Source of the DNA: Bradyrhizobium sp. SZCCT0148
GTDB taxonomy: Bacteria; Pseudomonadota; Alphaproteobacteria; Rhizobiales; Xanthobacteraceae
NCBI RefSeq assembly: GCF_018129985.1
Contig: NZ_JAFCKT010000001.1
Location: 1,671,247-1,735,246, forward strand
Reading direction: 5' to 3'
Length of the DNA: 64,000 bases
The first letter of the stretch is position 1. Each line of letters starts with the position of its first letter. The position numbers and the translations under genes were made by a program. The notes beneath the pieces are model-generated. The model saw only the letters and a program-made list of their open reading frames with translations. It made no database searches and had not been told where the DNA came from. This document shows, one piece after another, positions 54,961-63,379 of the stretch.

Positions 54961-55073
54961 GACGTGCGCGGGGTCGCATCCTGCCCAGAACCTGCCTTTT
55001 TGTGCTCGGCACAAAAACTTTCCGCGCAGTGGGCCGTTGGACCGCGTGCGTCACCTTTCAGATGGAACATAGG

Positions 55074-55655
55074 ATGCTTGGCAGGTCTGACGGCATTTGG
55101 TTGAACGAGCCGAAGCAATGGTCTGAAAAGGACAACGTCCTCGAAATGGTCACGGACCATGCCACTGACTTTTGGCGCGAAACTCATTACGGCTTCATCC
55201 GCGACAGCGGGCATTTTCTTGGTTTTCCGGCCGGCGCTGCGTTCACGGCCGAACTCCGCGTCCGAGGTGTTTTCGAAACGCTCTACGATCAAGCAGGCCT
55301 CATGGTGCGTGTGGACGAACGCTGCTGGCTCAAGGCCGGGATCGAGTTTGCGGATGGGCACGCGATGTTATCGAGCGTGCTGACCGACGGGCGATCGGAC
55401 TGGGCGACGGCGCCCTATCAGCACGATGCCGGTGACTTCCGCTTGCGTATTACGGTTGCGCGCGGCGTCCTTCGTTTGCAGTCTTCGAACGATGGCAAGA
55501 CATGGCCTCTCATGCGGCTTGCGCCATTCGCAGAGAGCTCTTCCTATCTCGTTGGACCTATGGCTTGCACGCCGGAGCGGTCCGGGCTCGCGGTCGCATT
55601 TTCAGATTTTCGGCTGACGCCGCCACTCGGCAAGGATCTTCACGATCTGCAATAG
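55074..55655 (+). CDS. DUF1349 family protein
   Basis: 193-residue protein of the DUF1349 (concanavalin-like beta-sandwich) family: WLNEPKQWS near the start, DFWRETHYGFIRDSGHF, DQAGLMVRVDERCWLKAGIEF and the C-terminal SGLAVAFSDFRL. Such proteins are thought to bind carbohydrate, without an established activity. The start MLGRSDGIWLNEP is preferred because earlier codons come from the repeat. No signal peptide. Confidence 0.87.
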   Translation: MLGRSDGIWLNEPKQWSEKDNVLEMVTDHATDFWRETHYGFIRDSGHFLGFPAGAAFTAELRVRGVFETLYDQAGLMVRVDERCWLKAGIEFADGHAMLSSVLTDGRSDWATAPYQHDAGDFRLRITVARGVLRLQSSNDGKTWPLMRLAPFAESSSYLVGPMACTPERSGLAVAFSDFRLTPPLGKDLHDLQ

Positions 55656-55694
55656 GCGCAAGTCAGGCCGACAGCCGATTAATGAGTCGCGGCC

Positions 55695-55958
55695 CTACCG
55701 GATGATCGTCGTCAGCGACGAGTAACGCCTGTTCGGCTTGACCTCGCCCGCCGAGAACTGCGCGAAGGCATCGCTGACGCGGGCGGCCGGCGTGGTGCTT
55801 GCTGCGAAGCGGAATTCCTGCGGTCGCGGCGCGTAGAAACTGGCGCGGAAATAGGTGTCGTCGAAGCGTGCCTCGCCGACCCCGAACAATGCGTCGCAGA
55901 CGAACAGGAGCGCGTAGACTCCCGCGAGCGCAGCGACGACCTCCTTGAGAACTGACAT
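55695..55958 (-). CDS. Small hypothetical exported or membrane protein
   Basis: 87 residues. MSVLKEVVAALAGVYALLFVC is a hydrophobic N-terminal helix, either a signal anchor or an uncleaved signal, followed by about 60 polar residues (GEARFDDTYFRASFYAPRPQEF...). The start was placed at MSVLKEV rather than 15 codons earlier because the extension is not protein-like. It converges with the DUF1349 gene. No family recognised. Confidence 0.6.
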   Translation of the reverse strand: MSVLKEVVAALAGVYALLFVCDALFGVGEARFDDTYFRASFYAPRPQEFRFAASTTPAARVSDAFAQFSAGEVKPNRRYSSLTTIIR

Positions 55959-56310
55959 GTTGATGCCCCACCCTTTTGCGGGATGAATGCACGCCGGTTC
56001 CAAAGCCGAGGTTTAAGGCCGCGCGGTTGTTAATTGCGGGGTTTGCGGCGGCTGATCGGATTGCTGACAATTTTAGCGATCTCGAATCGATCCTGCCTGA
56101 CCGGGTCAGGGCGGGCCGGGATCTTGAGATCGGTCAACAGACGGCCGGGTTCGTCCGCACCGCTGGATCGGCTCGCTTGCTCCGGATTTCCAGCGGTGCC
56201 GTGCTCTCCTCTCGAAAATACCGCCTGTTAATTCTCTCGTGATCAGGTGCGGTATCGGACATCAGGATCGGCCCGGACCCGGCCGCGCGAGCCACCCCGG
56301 AGCCTCGACC
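55959..56310. other. Gene-free divergent promoter region
   Basis: About 350 bases with no credible gene. A short hairpin CCTGAC-CGG-GTCAGG lies at 56096-56110. AT-rich patches near 56060-56090 and 56215-56235 may be promoters of the HD-GYP gene. Confidence 0.45.
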
Positions 56311-57687
56311 ATGCAATCACGGCCTTCCGACCGCGGCCAGCACGACAATGTCACGCTCTCCGAACTCCTGAGCGCCCTGAGCTACGCGCTCGACCTGACC
56401 GAGGGACAGCCGGCGGGACATTGTGTGCGTTGCAGCCGCATCGGCGTCGAAATCGGCAGGCACATCGGTCTTGGCGAGCACGAGATCACAGAGCTGTATT
56501 ACGTGCTGCTGCTAAAGGATCTCGGCTGCAGCAGCAATGCCGCGCGCATCTGCGAGCTGTATCTGACCGACGATCTCACCTTCAAGCAGGACTTCAAGCT
56601 GATCGACGGCAGCCTGTCTCAGGCGCTGCGCTTCGTGCTCAGCCATACCGGCCTGAAGGCCGGATTGGCCGAACGGTTCCGCGCCATCGTCAACATCTTT
56701 CAGAACGGCGGCGAGATCGCGCGCGAGCTGATCGAGACCCGCTGCCACCGCGGCGCGGACATCGCCCGCAAGATGCGTTTCTCCGAGCCGGTCGCCGAAG
56801 GCATCAAGAATCTGGATGAGCACTGGGATGGAAGCGGCAAACCCCTTGGCTTGTCCGGCGCTGCCATTCCGATCTATTCGCGGATCGCCCTGCTGGCGCA
56901 GGTCGTCGATGTCTTCCACGTCGCGAACGGACCCGAGGCCGCGCTTCGCGAAGCGAAGAACCGGTCGGGGATATGGTTCGATCCCGATCTGGTTGCGGCT
57001 TTCGAGCGCGTGGCGGCAAGCCCCGCTTTGCTGGACATGCGCGGCACCGATGGCGGTCGGGAGTGCGCGAATTCCCACGCGCCGGCCCAAGCGAGCCTGC
57101 CGATCGACGAGGACTATCTCGACGACATTGCAGCCGCCTTCGCCCAGGTGGTGGATTCCAAGAGCCCTTACACCAGCGGTCACAGCGAGCGCGTGACGCT
57201 GTTCACGGACATGATCGCCGAGGAGCTGATGTTCAGCGCCGAGCAGCGGCGCAAGCTCAAGCGTGCCGCGCTGCTGCACGACATCGGCAAGCTCGGCGTG
57301 AGCAACGCCATCCTGGACAAGCCGGGCAAGCTGGACGACGCCGAATGGGAGATCATGAGGATGCATTCGGCGTATTCCGAGGCCATCCTGTCACGCGTCG
57401 GCGCTTTCCGCGACCTCGCTCCGATCGCGGCCGCGCATCATGAGCGGCTGGACGGCAAGGGATATCCGCGCGGCCTCCAAGCAGACCAGATCAGCCTGGA
57501 AACCCGCCTGATCACGACCGCTGACATATTCGACGCGCTGACGGCCGACCGCCCCTATCGTGCCGCCATGTCCATCACGAAAGCTCTGGGGATCATGTCC
57601 GGAATGGTCGGCACCCAGATCGATGCAAGCTGTTTTGCAGCGCTTCAGCGCGCGCTGGGGCGGATCCACGGAACCCTGGCGGCGTGA
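56311..57687 (+). CDS. Tandem HD / HD-GYP domain protein
   Basis: 458 residues with two HD-type modules. The C-terminal one is a complete HD-GYP: LLHDIGKLGVSNAILDKPGKL (His323-Asp324), MHSAYSEAIL, HHERLDGKGYP (Gly384-Tyr-Pro) and TTADIFDALTADRPYR, so it should hydrolyse cyclic di-GMP. The N-terminal one (residues 10-215) is degraded: the HD pair reads KDLGC and the GYP region reads GSGKPLGLSG. It may bind a ligand or serve in dimerisation. GGAG eight bases upstream supports the ATG. No receiver or GGDEF domain is present. Confidence 0.9.
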   Translation: MQSRPSDRGQHDNVTLSELLSALSYALDLTEGQPAGHCVRCSRIGVEIGRHIGLGEHEITELYYVLLLKDLGCSSNAARICELYLTDDLTFKQDFKLIDGSLSQALRFVLSHTGLKAGLAERFRAIVNIFQNGGEIARELIETRCHRGADIARKMRFSEPVAEGIKNLDEHWDGSGKPLGLSGAAIPIYSRIALLAQVVDVFHVANGPEAALREAKNRSGIWFDPDLVAAFERVAASPALLDMRGTDGGRECANSHAPAQASLPIDEDYLDDIAAAFAQVVDSKSPYTSGHSERVTLFTDMIAEELMFSAEQRRKLKRAALLHDIGKLGVSNAILDKPGKLDDAEWEIMRMHSAYSEAILSRVGAFRDLAPIAAAHHERLDGKGYPRGLQADQISLETRLITTADIFDALTADRPYRAAMSITKALGIMSGMVGTQIDASCFAALQRALGRIHGTLAA

Positions 57688-57769
57688 CGGCCGGAAGGGC
57701 CCTTCCCTCATCCGGCCGCATCGTCACCTGTCTGTCCATCATCACGTCTGAAAGGTTTTCCGCGCGAGT

Positions 57770-58351
57770 TCAGCCGTGGCCGGCTTCCTTGCGATGACCG
57801 CTCTCGCTGAGGCGGTCGACCCAGGCGATGCCCACCGCCGAGATGATGAAGGTGAGATGGATCAGCACCTGCCACATCACGCCGGTCTCGGTGAAATTGC
57901 TGCGCGTGGTGCCGAGATTGCCGGCCTCGATGAAGGTCCTGAGCAGCGAAATCGATGAGATGCCGATGATCGCCATCGCGAGCTTGATCTTGAGCACGCT
58001 GGCATTGACGTGGCTGAGCCATTCCGGCTCGTCGGGGTGGCCGGTCAGGTTCAGCCGGGACACGAAGGTCTCGTAACCGCCGACGATCACCATGATCAGG
58101 AGGTTGGAGATCATGACGACGTCGATCAGCCCGAGCACGACCAGCATGATCTGCTGCTCGCTCGCGTCGAAGGAGTGCGCGACGAGGTGCCAGAGCTCCT
58201 TCAGGAACAGCAGCACGTAGACGGCCTGCGCGACGATCAGGCCGATGTAGAGCGGAAACTGCAGCCAGCGCGAGCCGAAGATGAGCTGGGCAAATACGCC
58301 GAGGCGCGGCGGCACGGGCTGCGCCGAAGGTGCTTTGGGGTCGGACGTCAT
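57770..58351 (-). CDS. UPF0114 / TIGR00645 family membrane protein
   Basis: 193 residues, four predicted transmembrane helices (LQFPLYIGLIVAQAVYVLLFL, IMLVVLGLIDVVMISNLLIMVIVGGYETF, LAMAIIGISSISLLRTFI, LIHLTFIISAVGIAWVDRL). The YETFVSRLNLTGHPDEPEWLSHVNASVLK block is characteristic. Homologues such as YqhA lack a known function. It lies 29 bases downstream of the TerC-like gene on the same strand. Confidence 0.9.
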   Translation of the reverse strand: MTSDPKAPSAQPVPPRLGVFAQLIFGSRWLQFPLYIGLIVAQAVYVLLFLKELWHLVAHSFDASEQQIMLVVLGLIDVVMISNLLIMVIVGGYETFVSRLNLTGHPDEPEWLSHVNASVLKIKLAMAIIGISSISLLRTFIEAGNLGTTRSNFTETGVMWQVLIHLTFIISAVGIAWVDRLSESGHRKEAGHG

Positions 58352-58380
58352 GGACTACTCCGGATTGTAAAAGTATCGCC

Positions 58381-59019
58381 TCAGAGACTCGCGATGACGG
58401 GTGCGAGCTCGAGCGAGCCCCGATAAATCATCTCGAAGGCGACGTAAATGATGATGGCGAGGCCGACATAGGCGATCCAGCGCTGCTTCTGCAACACGCG
58501 GCCGAGCAGGTCGGCGGCGACGCCCATCAAGGCGACCGACAGCAACAGGCCGAAGGCGAGAATGTAGGGATGTTCGCGCGCGGCGCCGGCGACCGCAAGG
58601 ACGTTGTCGAGCGACATCGAGACGTCGGCCGCGATGATCTGCACCGCAGCCTGGCCGAAGGTCTTGCGCTGCGCCGGCGCAGCCCCCGCGCCGCCGCCAT
58701 GGCTGAATGCGAGTTCTTTCGAATGCGCGGCCTGCTCGCGCAGCTCGCGCCACATCTTCCAGCACACCCAGAGCAGCAGCACGCCGCCGGCGAGCAACAG
58801 GCCGATGACCTGCAGGAGCTGGGTCGCCACGCCCGCGAAGACGATGCGCAGCACGGTGGCGGCGGCGATGCCGACGATGATGGCGCGGCGGCGCTGCTCG
58901 GCCGGCAATCCCGCCGCGGCAAGGCCGATGACGACGGCATTGTCGCCGGCGAGTACGAGGTCGATCAGGACGACTTGAAGCAGTGCGGTGAGCGCTTCGG
59001 GTGTGATGAATTCAAACAT
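58381..59019 (-). CDS. TerC-family (YjbE-like) integral membrane protein
   Basis: 212 residues with about six transmembrane segments and the two inverted TerC motifs: LIDLVLAGDNAVVIGLA and ADVSMSLDNVLAVAG. TerC proteins are linked to tellurite resistance and, in several bacteria, to manganese export or metalation of exported proteins. The polar loop around 105-120 (SHGGGAGAAPAQ) separates the halves. It is coupled, six bases apart, to the upstream membrane-protein gene. Confidence 0.92.
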   Translation of the reverse strand: MFEFITPEALTALLQVVLIDLVLAGDNAVVIGLAAAGLPAEQRRRAIIVGIAAATVLRIVFAGVATQLLQVIGLLLAGGVLLLWVCWKMWRELREQAAHSKELAFSHGGGAGAAPAQRKTFGQAAVQIIAADVSMSLDNVLAVAGAAREHPYILAFGLLLSVALMGVAADLLGRVLQKQRWIAYVGLAIIIYVAFEMIYRGSLELAPVIASL

Positions 59020-59025
59020 GTTCGA

Positions 59026-59379
59026 TCATTTTTTGGGCGCGGTCGGATCGAGCCAATGCGGCTTCTTTCGCTCGACCCAATCCAGGACTTTCGAACGCGA
59101 CGAACGCAGCGCAGGCACGTCCTCGGCGAGCAGCGCGAGGCCGAGCGGCAGCATCCAGACGCCGAGAATCGGCAGGAAGGAAAGCACGCCGCCGGCAATG
59201 AGCAGCGCACCCGAGGGAATTCTGACCCAACGGTTCGATGGCTTGAGCAGGTAGGTGACGGTGTCACCCATGCGTGGCGGCAGCCGATCGACGAGCTTGT
59301 CGAGGCGCGGGTCACCGCCGGCCAGTTCGCCGGCGGAACCTGCGGCCTCGTTGCGACGCTCGTCGGATGCTGCGCTCAT
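59026..59379 (-). CDS. Hypothetical membrane protein (PGPGW-like region)
   Basis: 117 residues: polar N-terminal third, then hydrophobic segments (PSGALLIAGGVLSFLPILGVWMLPLGLALLAEDVP) resembling small transmembrane proteins with a proline- and glycine-rich helix pair, and a basic tail. Three bases separate it from the TerB-like gene upstream and six from terC, so the three are one operon. Confidence 0.75.
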   Translation of the reverse strand: MSAASDERRNEAAGSAGELAGGDPRLDKLVDRLPPRMGDTVTYLLKPSNRWVRIPSGALLIAGGVLSFLPILGVWMLPLGLALLAEDVPALRSSRSKVLDWVERKKPHWLDPTAPKK

Positions 59380-59381
59380 GC

Positions 59382-59855
59382 TTATTCCTCTGTCGCCAGG
59401 GGCTGTTCGAGGCGCTCCTTAGGCGGGTTGACCGGCTTTGCGCGAGGCAGCACCAGCGTCAACAGGCGCAACAATTTGATCGCCTGCACTTCATGGGGAT
59501 GGACGTCCTCGTCCGCCGCAGCAACGCGCTCCGACAGTTCGATCAGATGGGCCGACAGCGGCAGGTTCGAAACCGGCCGCAGCGTGTCGATCACGACATT
59601 GGCGAAATCCGGCTCTTCGAGCCGCTCGGCGAGTTCGTCGAACATGGCATAGAGCCGTTCCTCCGGAATGTGCGGCGCCAGCTTGCGGTCCCGGACGAAA
59701 CGGATCACCTCGTCGCGCTCGACCGGCGAAACGCGCCGGTCGGCAACCGCGACCAGCGCGCCCACGATCACCAGCGCGGCGGCAGCCTGCTCGTTCAGGC
59801 TGGACGGTTCCGTGATCTCAAGTTCGAGGGGATTTAAACTCTTGGCGTCAGTCAT
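59382..59855 (-). CDS. TerB-like protein
   Basis: 157 residues of the tellurite-resistance TerB-like helical family: LVIVGALVAVADRRVSPVERDEVIRFV and VAAADEDVHPHEVQAIKLL are the paired acidic metal-binding-like segments. No membrane segment. It is the first gene of the TerB-membrane protein-TerC-UPF0114 run. TerB is proposed to sense stress at the membrane together with TerC; here that is inference. Confidence 0.8.
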   Translation of the reverse strand: MTDAKSLNPLELEITEPSSLNEQAAAALVIVGALVAVADRRVSPVERDEVIRFVRDRKLAPHIPEERLYAMFDELAERLEEPDFANVVIDTLRPVSNLPLSAHLIELSERVAAADEDVHPHEVQAIKLLRLLTLVLPRAKPVNPPKERLEQPLATEE

Positions 59856-60297
59856 CGTTGCTCCTCAATTCGCGAAATGACCGCGCGGAGCTGCGATGGG
59901 GACAAATGGTCGGAGAGAACGTACGAGGCCCGACAATCGGCCAATCCATCGCATTCGCGCGGGACAGGTCATCCGACATCGCGAGGTTTGCCGACTTGGT
60001 CGGCGTCCTCGCCAGAGGGGCCCGGATTCTTGTTCGTACCAGAGATAGAGGTGGGTCTGGCGGAATCAAGGCGGCGCGGCTGCGACCAGCCGCCGCATCG
60101 GTTCCATAGCGGGCAGCCTGACGGATCCAGCCACGTGTTTGCCCCTCTGCATTGCCCGCTCAGGACCACCGACTTTGCCGACGGTCGGCTCGCAACGTCT
60201 AACAATCACTAACGGGCCAACGATCCGATTAGGGTGCAGATTACCGTGCAGGCGCCCCGCCGGGTCGGGGAATACGCATCCGCGATCGAGGAAACCG
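59856..60297. other. Gene-free divergent region
   Basis: About 440 bases with no credible gene. GCCGACGGTCGGC at 60178-60190 is a short palindrome; the stretch CAGGACCACCGACTTTGCCGACG near 60171 loosely resembles the 54-kb repeat, but too weakly to call. Confidence 0.45.
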
Positions 60298-62043
60298 ATG
60301 GCTCGTCTGCTCTCCCTCAATGTCGGCCTGCCGCGCGATGTCGCCTGGAAAGGCAGGACCGTCCATACCGGAATCTGGAAGACTCCCGTCGCGGGCCCGC
60401 GCCGGGCACGCCGGCTCAACATCGACGGCGACGGCCAGGGCGATACGGCGGGTCACGGCGGCGAGCAGCGCGCCGTCTTCGTCTACCAGGACGAGTCGTA
60501 TCGATACTGGCAGAAACATCTCGGCCGTTCCGACCTCGTTCATGGTCAATTCGGCGAGAATTTCACCGTCGAAGGCCTGGCCGACACCGAGGTCTGCATC
60601 GGTGATCGCTACAGGATCGGATCGGCCCTGTTCGAGGTCACGCAGCCGCGCGTCACCTGCTACCGGCTCGGCATTCGCATGGACGAGCCCGATATGCCCG
60701 CGCTGCTCGTCAAGCACGGCCGGCCGGGCTTCTACTTCCGTGTCATCGAGGAAGGCGACGTCGAGGCCGGCGACGAGATCGTGCAGGTCGAACGCGGTCC
60801 GGAAGGCATGAGCGTCGCCGAGATCGATGCGCTGCTTTACCTGCCGCCTCATCCGCGCGACCGGCTCGCGCGCGCGCTGAAAATTCCGGCGCTGAGCCCC
60901 GGCTGGAATCACTCCTTTGCGGCGCTGCTCGCGCAGTCAGGCAGCACCGCCGCGGGCAACACCGGGCTCGGCCCAACCGCCGGCACGGCGCCGGCCTGGC
61001 GCGGCTTCCGCCCGTTCCGGGTGACGCGCAAGGTCGCCGAAAGCGCCAGCGTGACCTCGCTGATCCTCGAGCCCGCGGATGGACAGCCGTTGGCGGCCGC
61101 CCTGCCCGGTCAATTCGTGGTCGTGCGGCTGGGGCCATCCGCGATGACGCGCAGCTATTCGCTGTCGAGCCGCGCCGACGCCACATCCTATCGCATCAGC
61201 ATCAAGCGGGAGGCGCACGGCGCGGCCAGCTTCTACGTCGCCGACACGATCCAGGCCGGCGATATCGTGCCGCTCGGTGCGCCGCGCGGCAGCTTCACGC
61301 TCAAATCCGGTGCGCGGCCCGTGGTGCTGCTGAGCGCGGGCATCGGCGTGACGCCGGTGCTCGCCATGCTGCAGGCGCTGGCCGCGGAACACACGACGCG
61401 CGACGTCTGGTGGCTGCATGGCACGCGCAACGGCCGCGAGCATCCGTTCGCAGCCGAAGCGCGCGGACTTCTTGCAGGGTTGGCCCATCATCACAGCCAT
61501 GTCTGCTTCAGCGCACCCGATCCGGCCGACCGTCCCGGAGCCGACTACGACAGTGCAGGTCGTCTGGATCGGCAGCGGCTCCAGATGCTGGACATTCCCA
61601 GGGACGGCGATTTCTATCTCTGCGGACCGGCGGCCTTCATGAGCGATCTCACCACCGGCCTCGCCGCGCTGGGCATCGCGCCCGATCGCATTCACACCGA
61701 GCTGTTCGGCAGCAGGCCCTCGCTGACACCGGGTATCGCGGCCGCGCCGAAGACGCCTCCACATCAGCCGGCCGGAGCGCGCGGCCCGGGTCCGATGGTG
61801 TCGTTCACCCGCAGCGGCCTCAATGTCTGCTGGGGACCCTCCTACGCCAGCCTGCTCGAACTCGCCGAGGCATGCGATGTCCCGGTGCGCTGGTCGTGCC
61901 GGACGGGGGTGTGCCACAACTGCGAGAGCGGGCTCGTGGCCGGAGAGGTCCGCTACGCGCCGGATCCGCTCGACCCGCCGGCGCAGGGAAACCTGCTGAT
62001 CTGCTGCGCACGACCAGAAGGCGACGTCGTGATCGATCTCTAG
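60298..62043 (+). CDS. MOSC-ferredoxin reductase-ferredoxin fusion
   Basis: Three enzymes in 581 residues. Residues 1-210 form a MOSC domain of the YiiM type (GGEQRAVFVYQDESYRYW, HGQFGENFTVEGL, PRVTCYRLGIRM with the sulfur-carrying cysteine). Residues 235-480 form a flavin reductase: RSYSLSSRAD binds FAD, LLSAGIGVTPVLAML and FYLCGPAAFM bind NAD(P). Residues 495-581 form a plant-type 2Fe-2S domain with Cys534, Cys539, Cys542 and a later cysteine near 569. GAGGAAACCG before the ATG fixes the start. The protein probably delivers electrons to an N-hydroxylated substrate at the MOSC domain, like the mARC system; that is inference. Confidence 0.9.
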   Translation: MARLLSLNVGLPRDVAWKGRTVHTGIWKTPVAGPRRARRLNIDGDGQGDTAGHGGEQRAVFVYQDESYRYWQKHLGRSDLVHGQFGENFTVEGLADTEVCIGDRYRIGSALFEVTQPRVTCYRLGIRMDEPDMPALLVKHGRPGFYFRVIEEGDVEAGDEIVQVERGPEGMSVAEIDALLYLPPHPRDRLARALKIPALSPGWNHSFAALLAQSGSTAAGNTGLGPTAGTAPAWRGFRPFRVTRKVAESASVTSLILEPADGQPLAAALPGQFVVVRLGPSAMTRSYSLSSRADATSYRISIKREAHGAASFYVADTIQAGDIVPLGAPRGSFTLKSGARPVVLLSAGIGVTPVLAMLQALAAEHTTRDVWWLHGTRNGREHPFAAEARGLLAGLAHHHSHVCFSAPDPADRPGADYDSAGRLDRQRLQMLDIPRDGDFYLCGPAAFMSDLTTGLAALGIAPDRIHTELFGSRPSLTPGIAAAPKTPPHQPAGARGPGPMVSFTRSGLNVCWGPSYASLLELAEACDVPVRWSCRTGVCHNCESGLVAGEVRYAPDPLDPPAQGNLLICCARPEGDVVIDL

Positions 62044-62074
62044 AGATGAACCAGCAATAGACATGGGGTGTCCG

Positions 62075-62671
62075 ATGCGAACCGACATCATGCCGGGAGT
62101 GGCCTTCCCGGATTACGAACTCAGCGACCACTCCGCAAAGCACCGCAAGCTCTCCGAGCTGCAGGGCGACGATCCCATGATCGTCGTGCTCGGCCGCGGC
62201 GGATTCTGCCCGAAGGATCGTCGCCAGACCGAAGGGCTGGTTCAGCTCCATCGCGAGATGGAGGTCGGCTATTGCCGGCTGGTCACGATCACCACCGACA
62301 CCATCACCGAGACCAACGAATATCGCAGCGGCGCCGGCGCGCACTGGACCTTCCTCTCGGACCCCAGGCGGATCGTCCAGAAGGACCTCGACATCGCCGA
62401 ATACACCGATCCCCTCCACAATCCGATGATCCCGCATGTCGTCGTGCTCGAGCCCCGCCTCGTCATTCACAAGATCTACAACGGCTACTGGTTCTTCGGG
62501 CGACCGACCATGGAGGAGCTGCGCCAGGACCTCAGGGCCGTCAGCATGAAGTGCCGCCCGGATTGGGACATCACAGCGCCCGGCTTCAAGGCGCTCTGGG
62601 ACCAGGGCCGCAAGGAGCATTTTTATCCCTACGGCAAGGCTTATCGCGACACGCTCAGTGGCCGGGACTAG
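62075..62671 (+). CDS. Thioredoxin-fold redoxin protein (AhpC/TSA type)
   Basis: 198 residues of the peroxiredoxin-like fold. FPDYELSDHSAKHRKLSEL opens it, GRGGFCPKDRRQTEGLVQLH carries a single cysteine in place of the classic TxxC motif, and the C-terminal part (FFGRPTMEELRQDLRAVS) is family-like. It begins 31 bases after the fusion protein on the same strand, so the two are probably one operon. An ATG four codons earlier is possible. Confidence 0.85.
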   Translation: MRTDIMPGVAFPDYELSDHSAKHRKLSELQGDDPMIVVLGRGGFCPKDRRQTEGLVQLHREMEVGYCRLVTITTDTITETNEYRSGAGAHWTFLSDPRRIVQKDLDIAEYTDPLHNPMIPHVVVLEPRLVIHKIYNGYWFFGRPTMEELRQDLRAVSMKCRPDWDITAPGFKALWDQGRKEHFYPYGKAYRDTLSGRD

Positions 62672-62768
62672 GGAGTGTACTCGCAAAGTTCAGCTCAGCA
62701 ACGTAAAGCGGAAGTCTCCGACCCTGAACGTGTTCGGCGGATTGTGACCCAAAGCGGCCCACCACCGT

Positions 62769-63056
62769 CTAATCAGGGGGCGGGTGCAGTTCATGCCATT
62801 TTGCGCGAGCGGTGTCCGCTGATCCGCCGCGCCGTATTTCATCCTCTCTGAAACCTCTCCAATACCGGTAGGTGCAATATAGCCCGCACAGCCAAAGGAA
62901 GGCGAAAAACAGAACAAGGGCGGTAAGGAAGCTTTTCACAAGCTCGATTGGATCGAGAATCTTCAGCAAGAAAATCAAGGCGAGACATGCAACTCCAGCA
63001 ACCGTAAAGCCGCGCACTCGAAGCCGCCAAATTCGGACTTCCTTTGAAGCAGTCAT
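62769..63056 (-). CDS. Hypothetical membrane protein, low-GC end
   Basis: 95 residues. Two hydrophobic segments (GFTVAGVACLALIFLLKIL and LTALVLFFAFLWLCGLYC) are followed by a charged tail (RYWRGFREDEIRRGGSADTA). Its ATG overlaps the stop of the upstream gene by four bases (ATGA), so the two are coupled. The surrounding DNA is clearly more AT-rich than the rest of the window. No family recognised. Confidence 0.6.
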   Translation of the reverse strand: MTASKEVRIWRLRVRGFTVAGVACLALIFLLKILDPIELVKSFLTALVLFFAFLWLCGLYCTYRYWRGFREDEIRRGGSADTARAKWHELHPPPD

Positions 63057-63319
63057 CGCTCTTCCTGCAGGGTACGTACGCTTTCTCGCCTAATGGCCCT
63101 GCGGCTTTCGTCTTCTATCCGGGGGCGACTGAGATGTCTCGTGAGTCGCCCTTCAGCGCCCCATCCGCGCCGCCTCGCGATGGGGGCCAACAGGAGGCAG
63201 ACCAGGTTCAAAGCAATCAGCGCGATCAGTAGATAGAGGCCGTAAAACACGAAAATGTAGGACGCGCCCCCGACGATAAGGAAGAGCAGAACGGTGGGTG
63301 GGATTTTGATGCCAAACAT
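63053..63319 (-). CDS. Hypothetical membrane protein, coupled partner
   Basis: 88 residues starting MFGIKIPPTVLLFLIVG, with hydrophobic segments around 6-25 and 26-46 and a basic C-terminal half (ARRRGWGAEGRLTRHLSRPR). GGTGAG precedes this ATG; another ATG lies three codons earlier. Overlaps the next gene by four bases. Unrecognised. Confidence 0.55.
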   Translation of the reverse strand: MFGIKIPPTVLLFLIVGGASYIFVFYGLYLLIALIALNLVCLLLAPIARRRGWGAEGRLTRHLSRPRIEDESRRAIRRESVRTLQEER

Positions 63320-63379
63320 GCTCACCATGGTAACACAAAGTCGCCTAGGCGTTTGACCCAAGGCGCACGTCGCCTTGAT

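Noticed and set aside
54906..55073. N-terminal extension of the DUF1349 gene into the repeat
   Set aside because: The extension (QDHTILPTPIRRARGR) is a translation of the direct repeat; the family starts near GIWLNEP.
60166..60200. Third copy of the 54-kb direct repeat
   Set aside because: Only about 20 scattered bases match (CAGGACCAC, TTTGCCGACG), which is not enough to call a copy.
59877..60212. Frames in the gap before the MOSC fusion
   Set aside because: Several overlapping frames on both strands, all short and arginine-rich, with no ribosome-binding site; judged non-coding.
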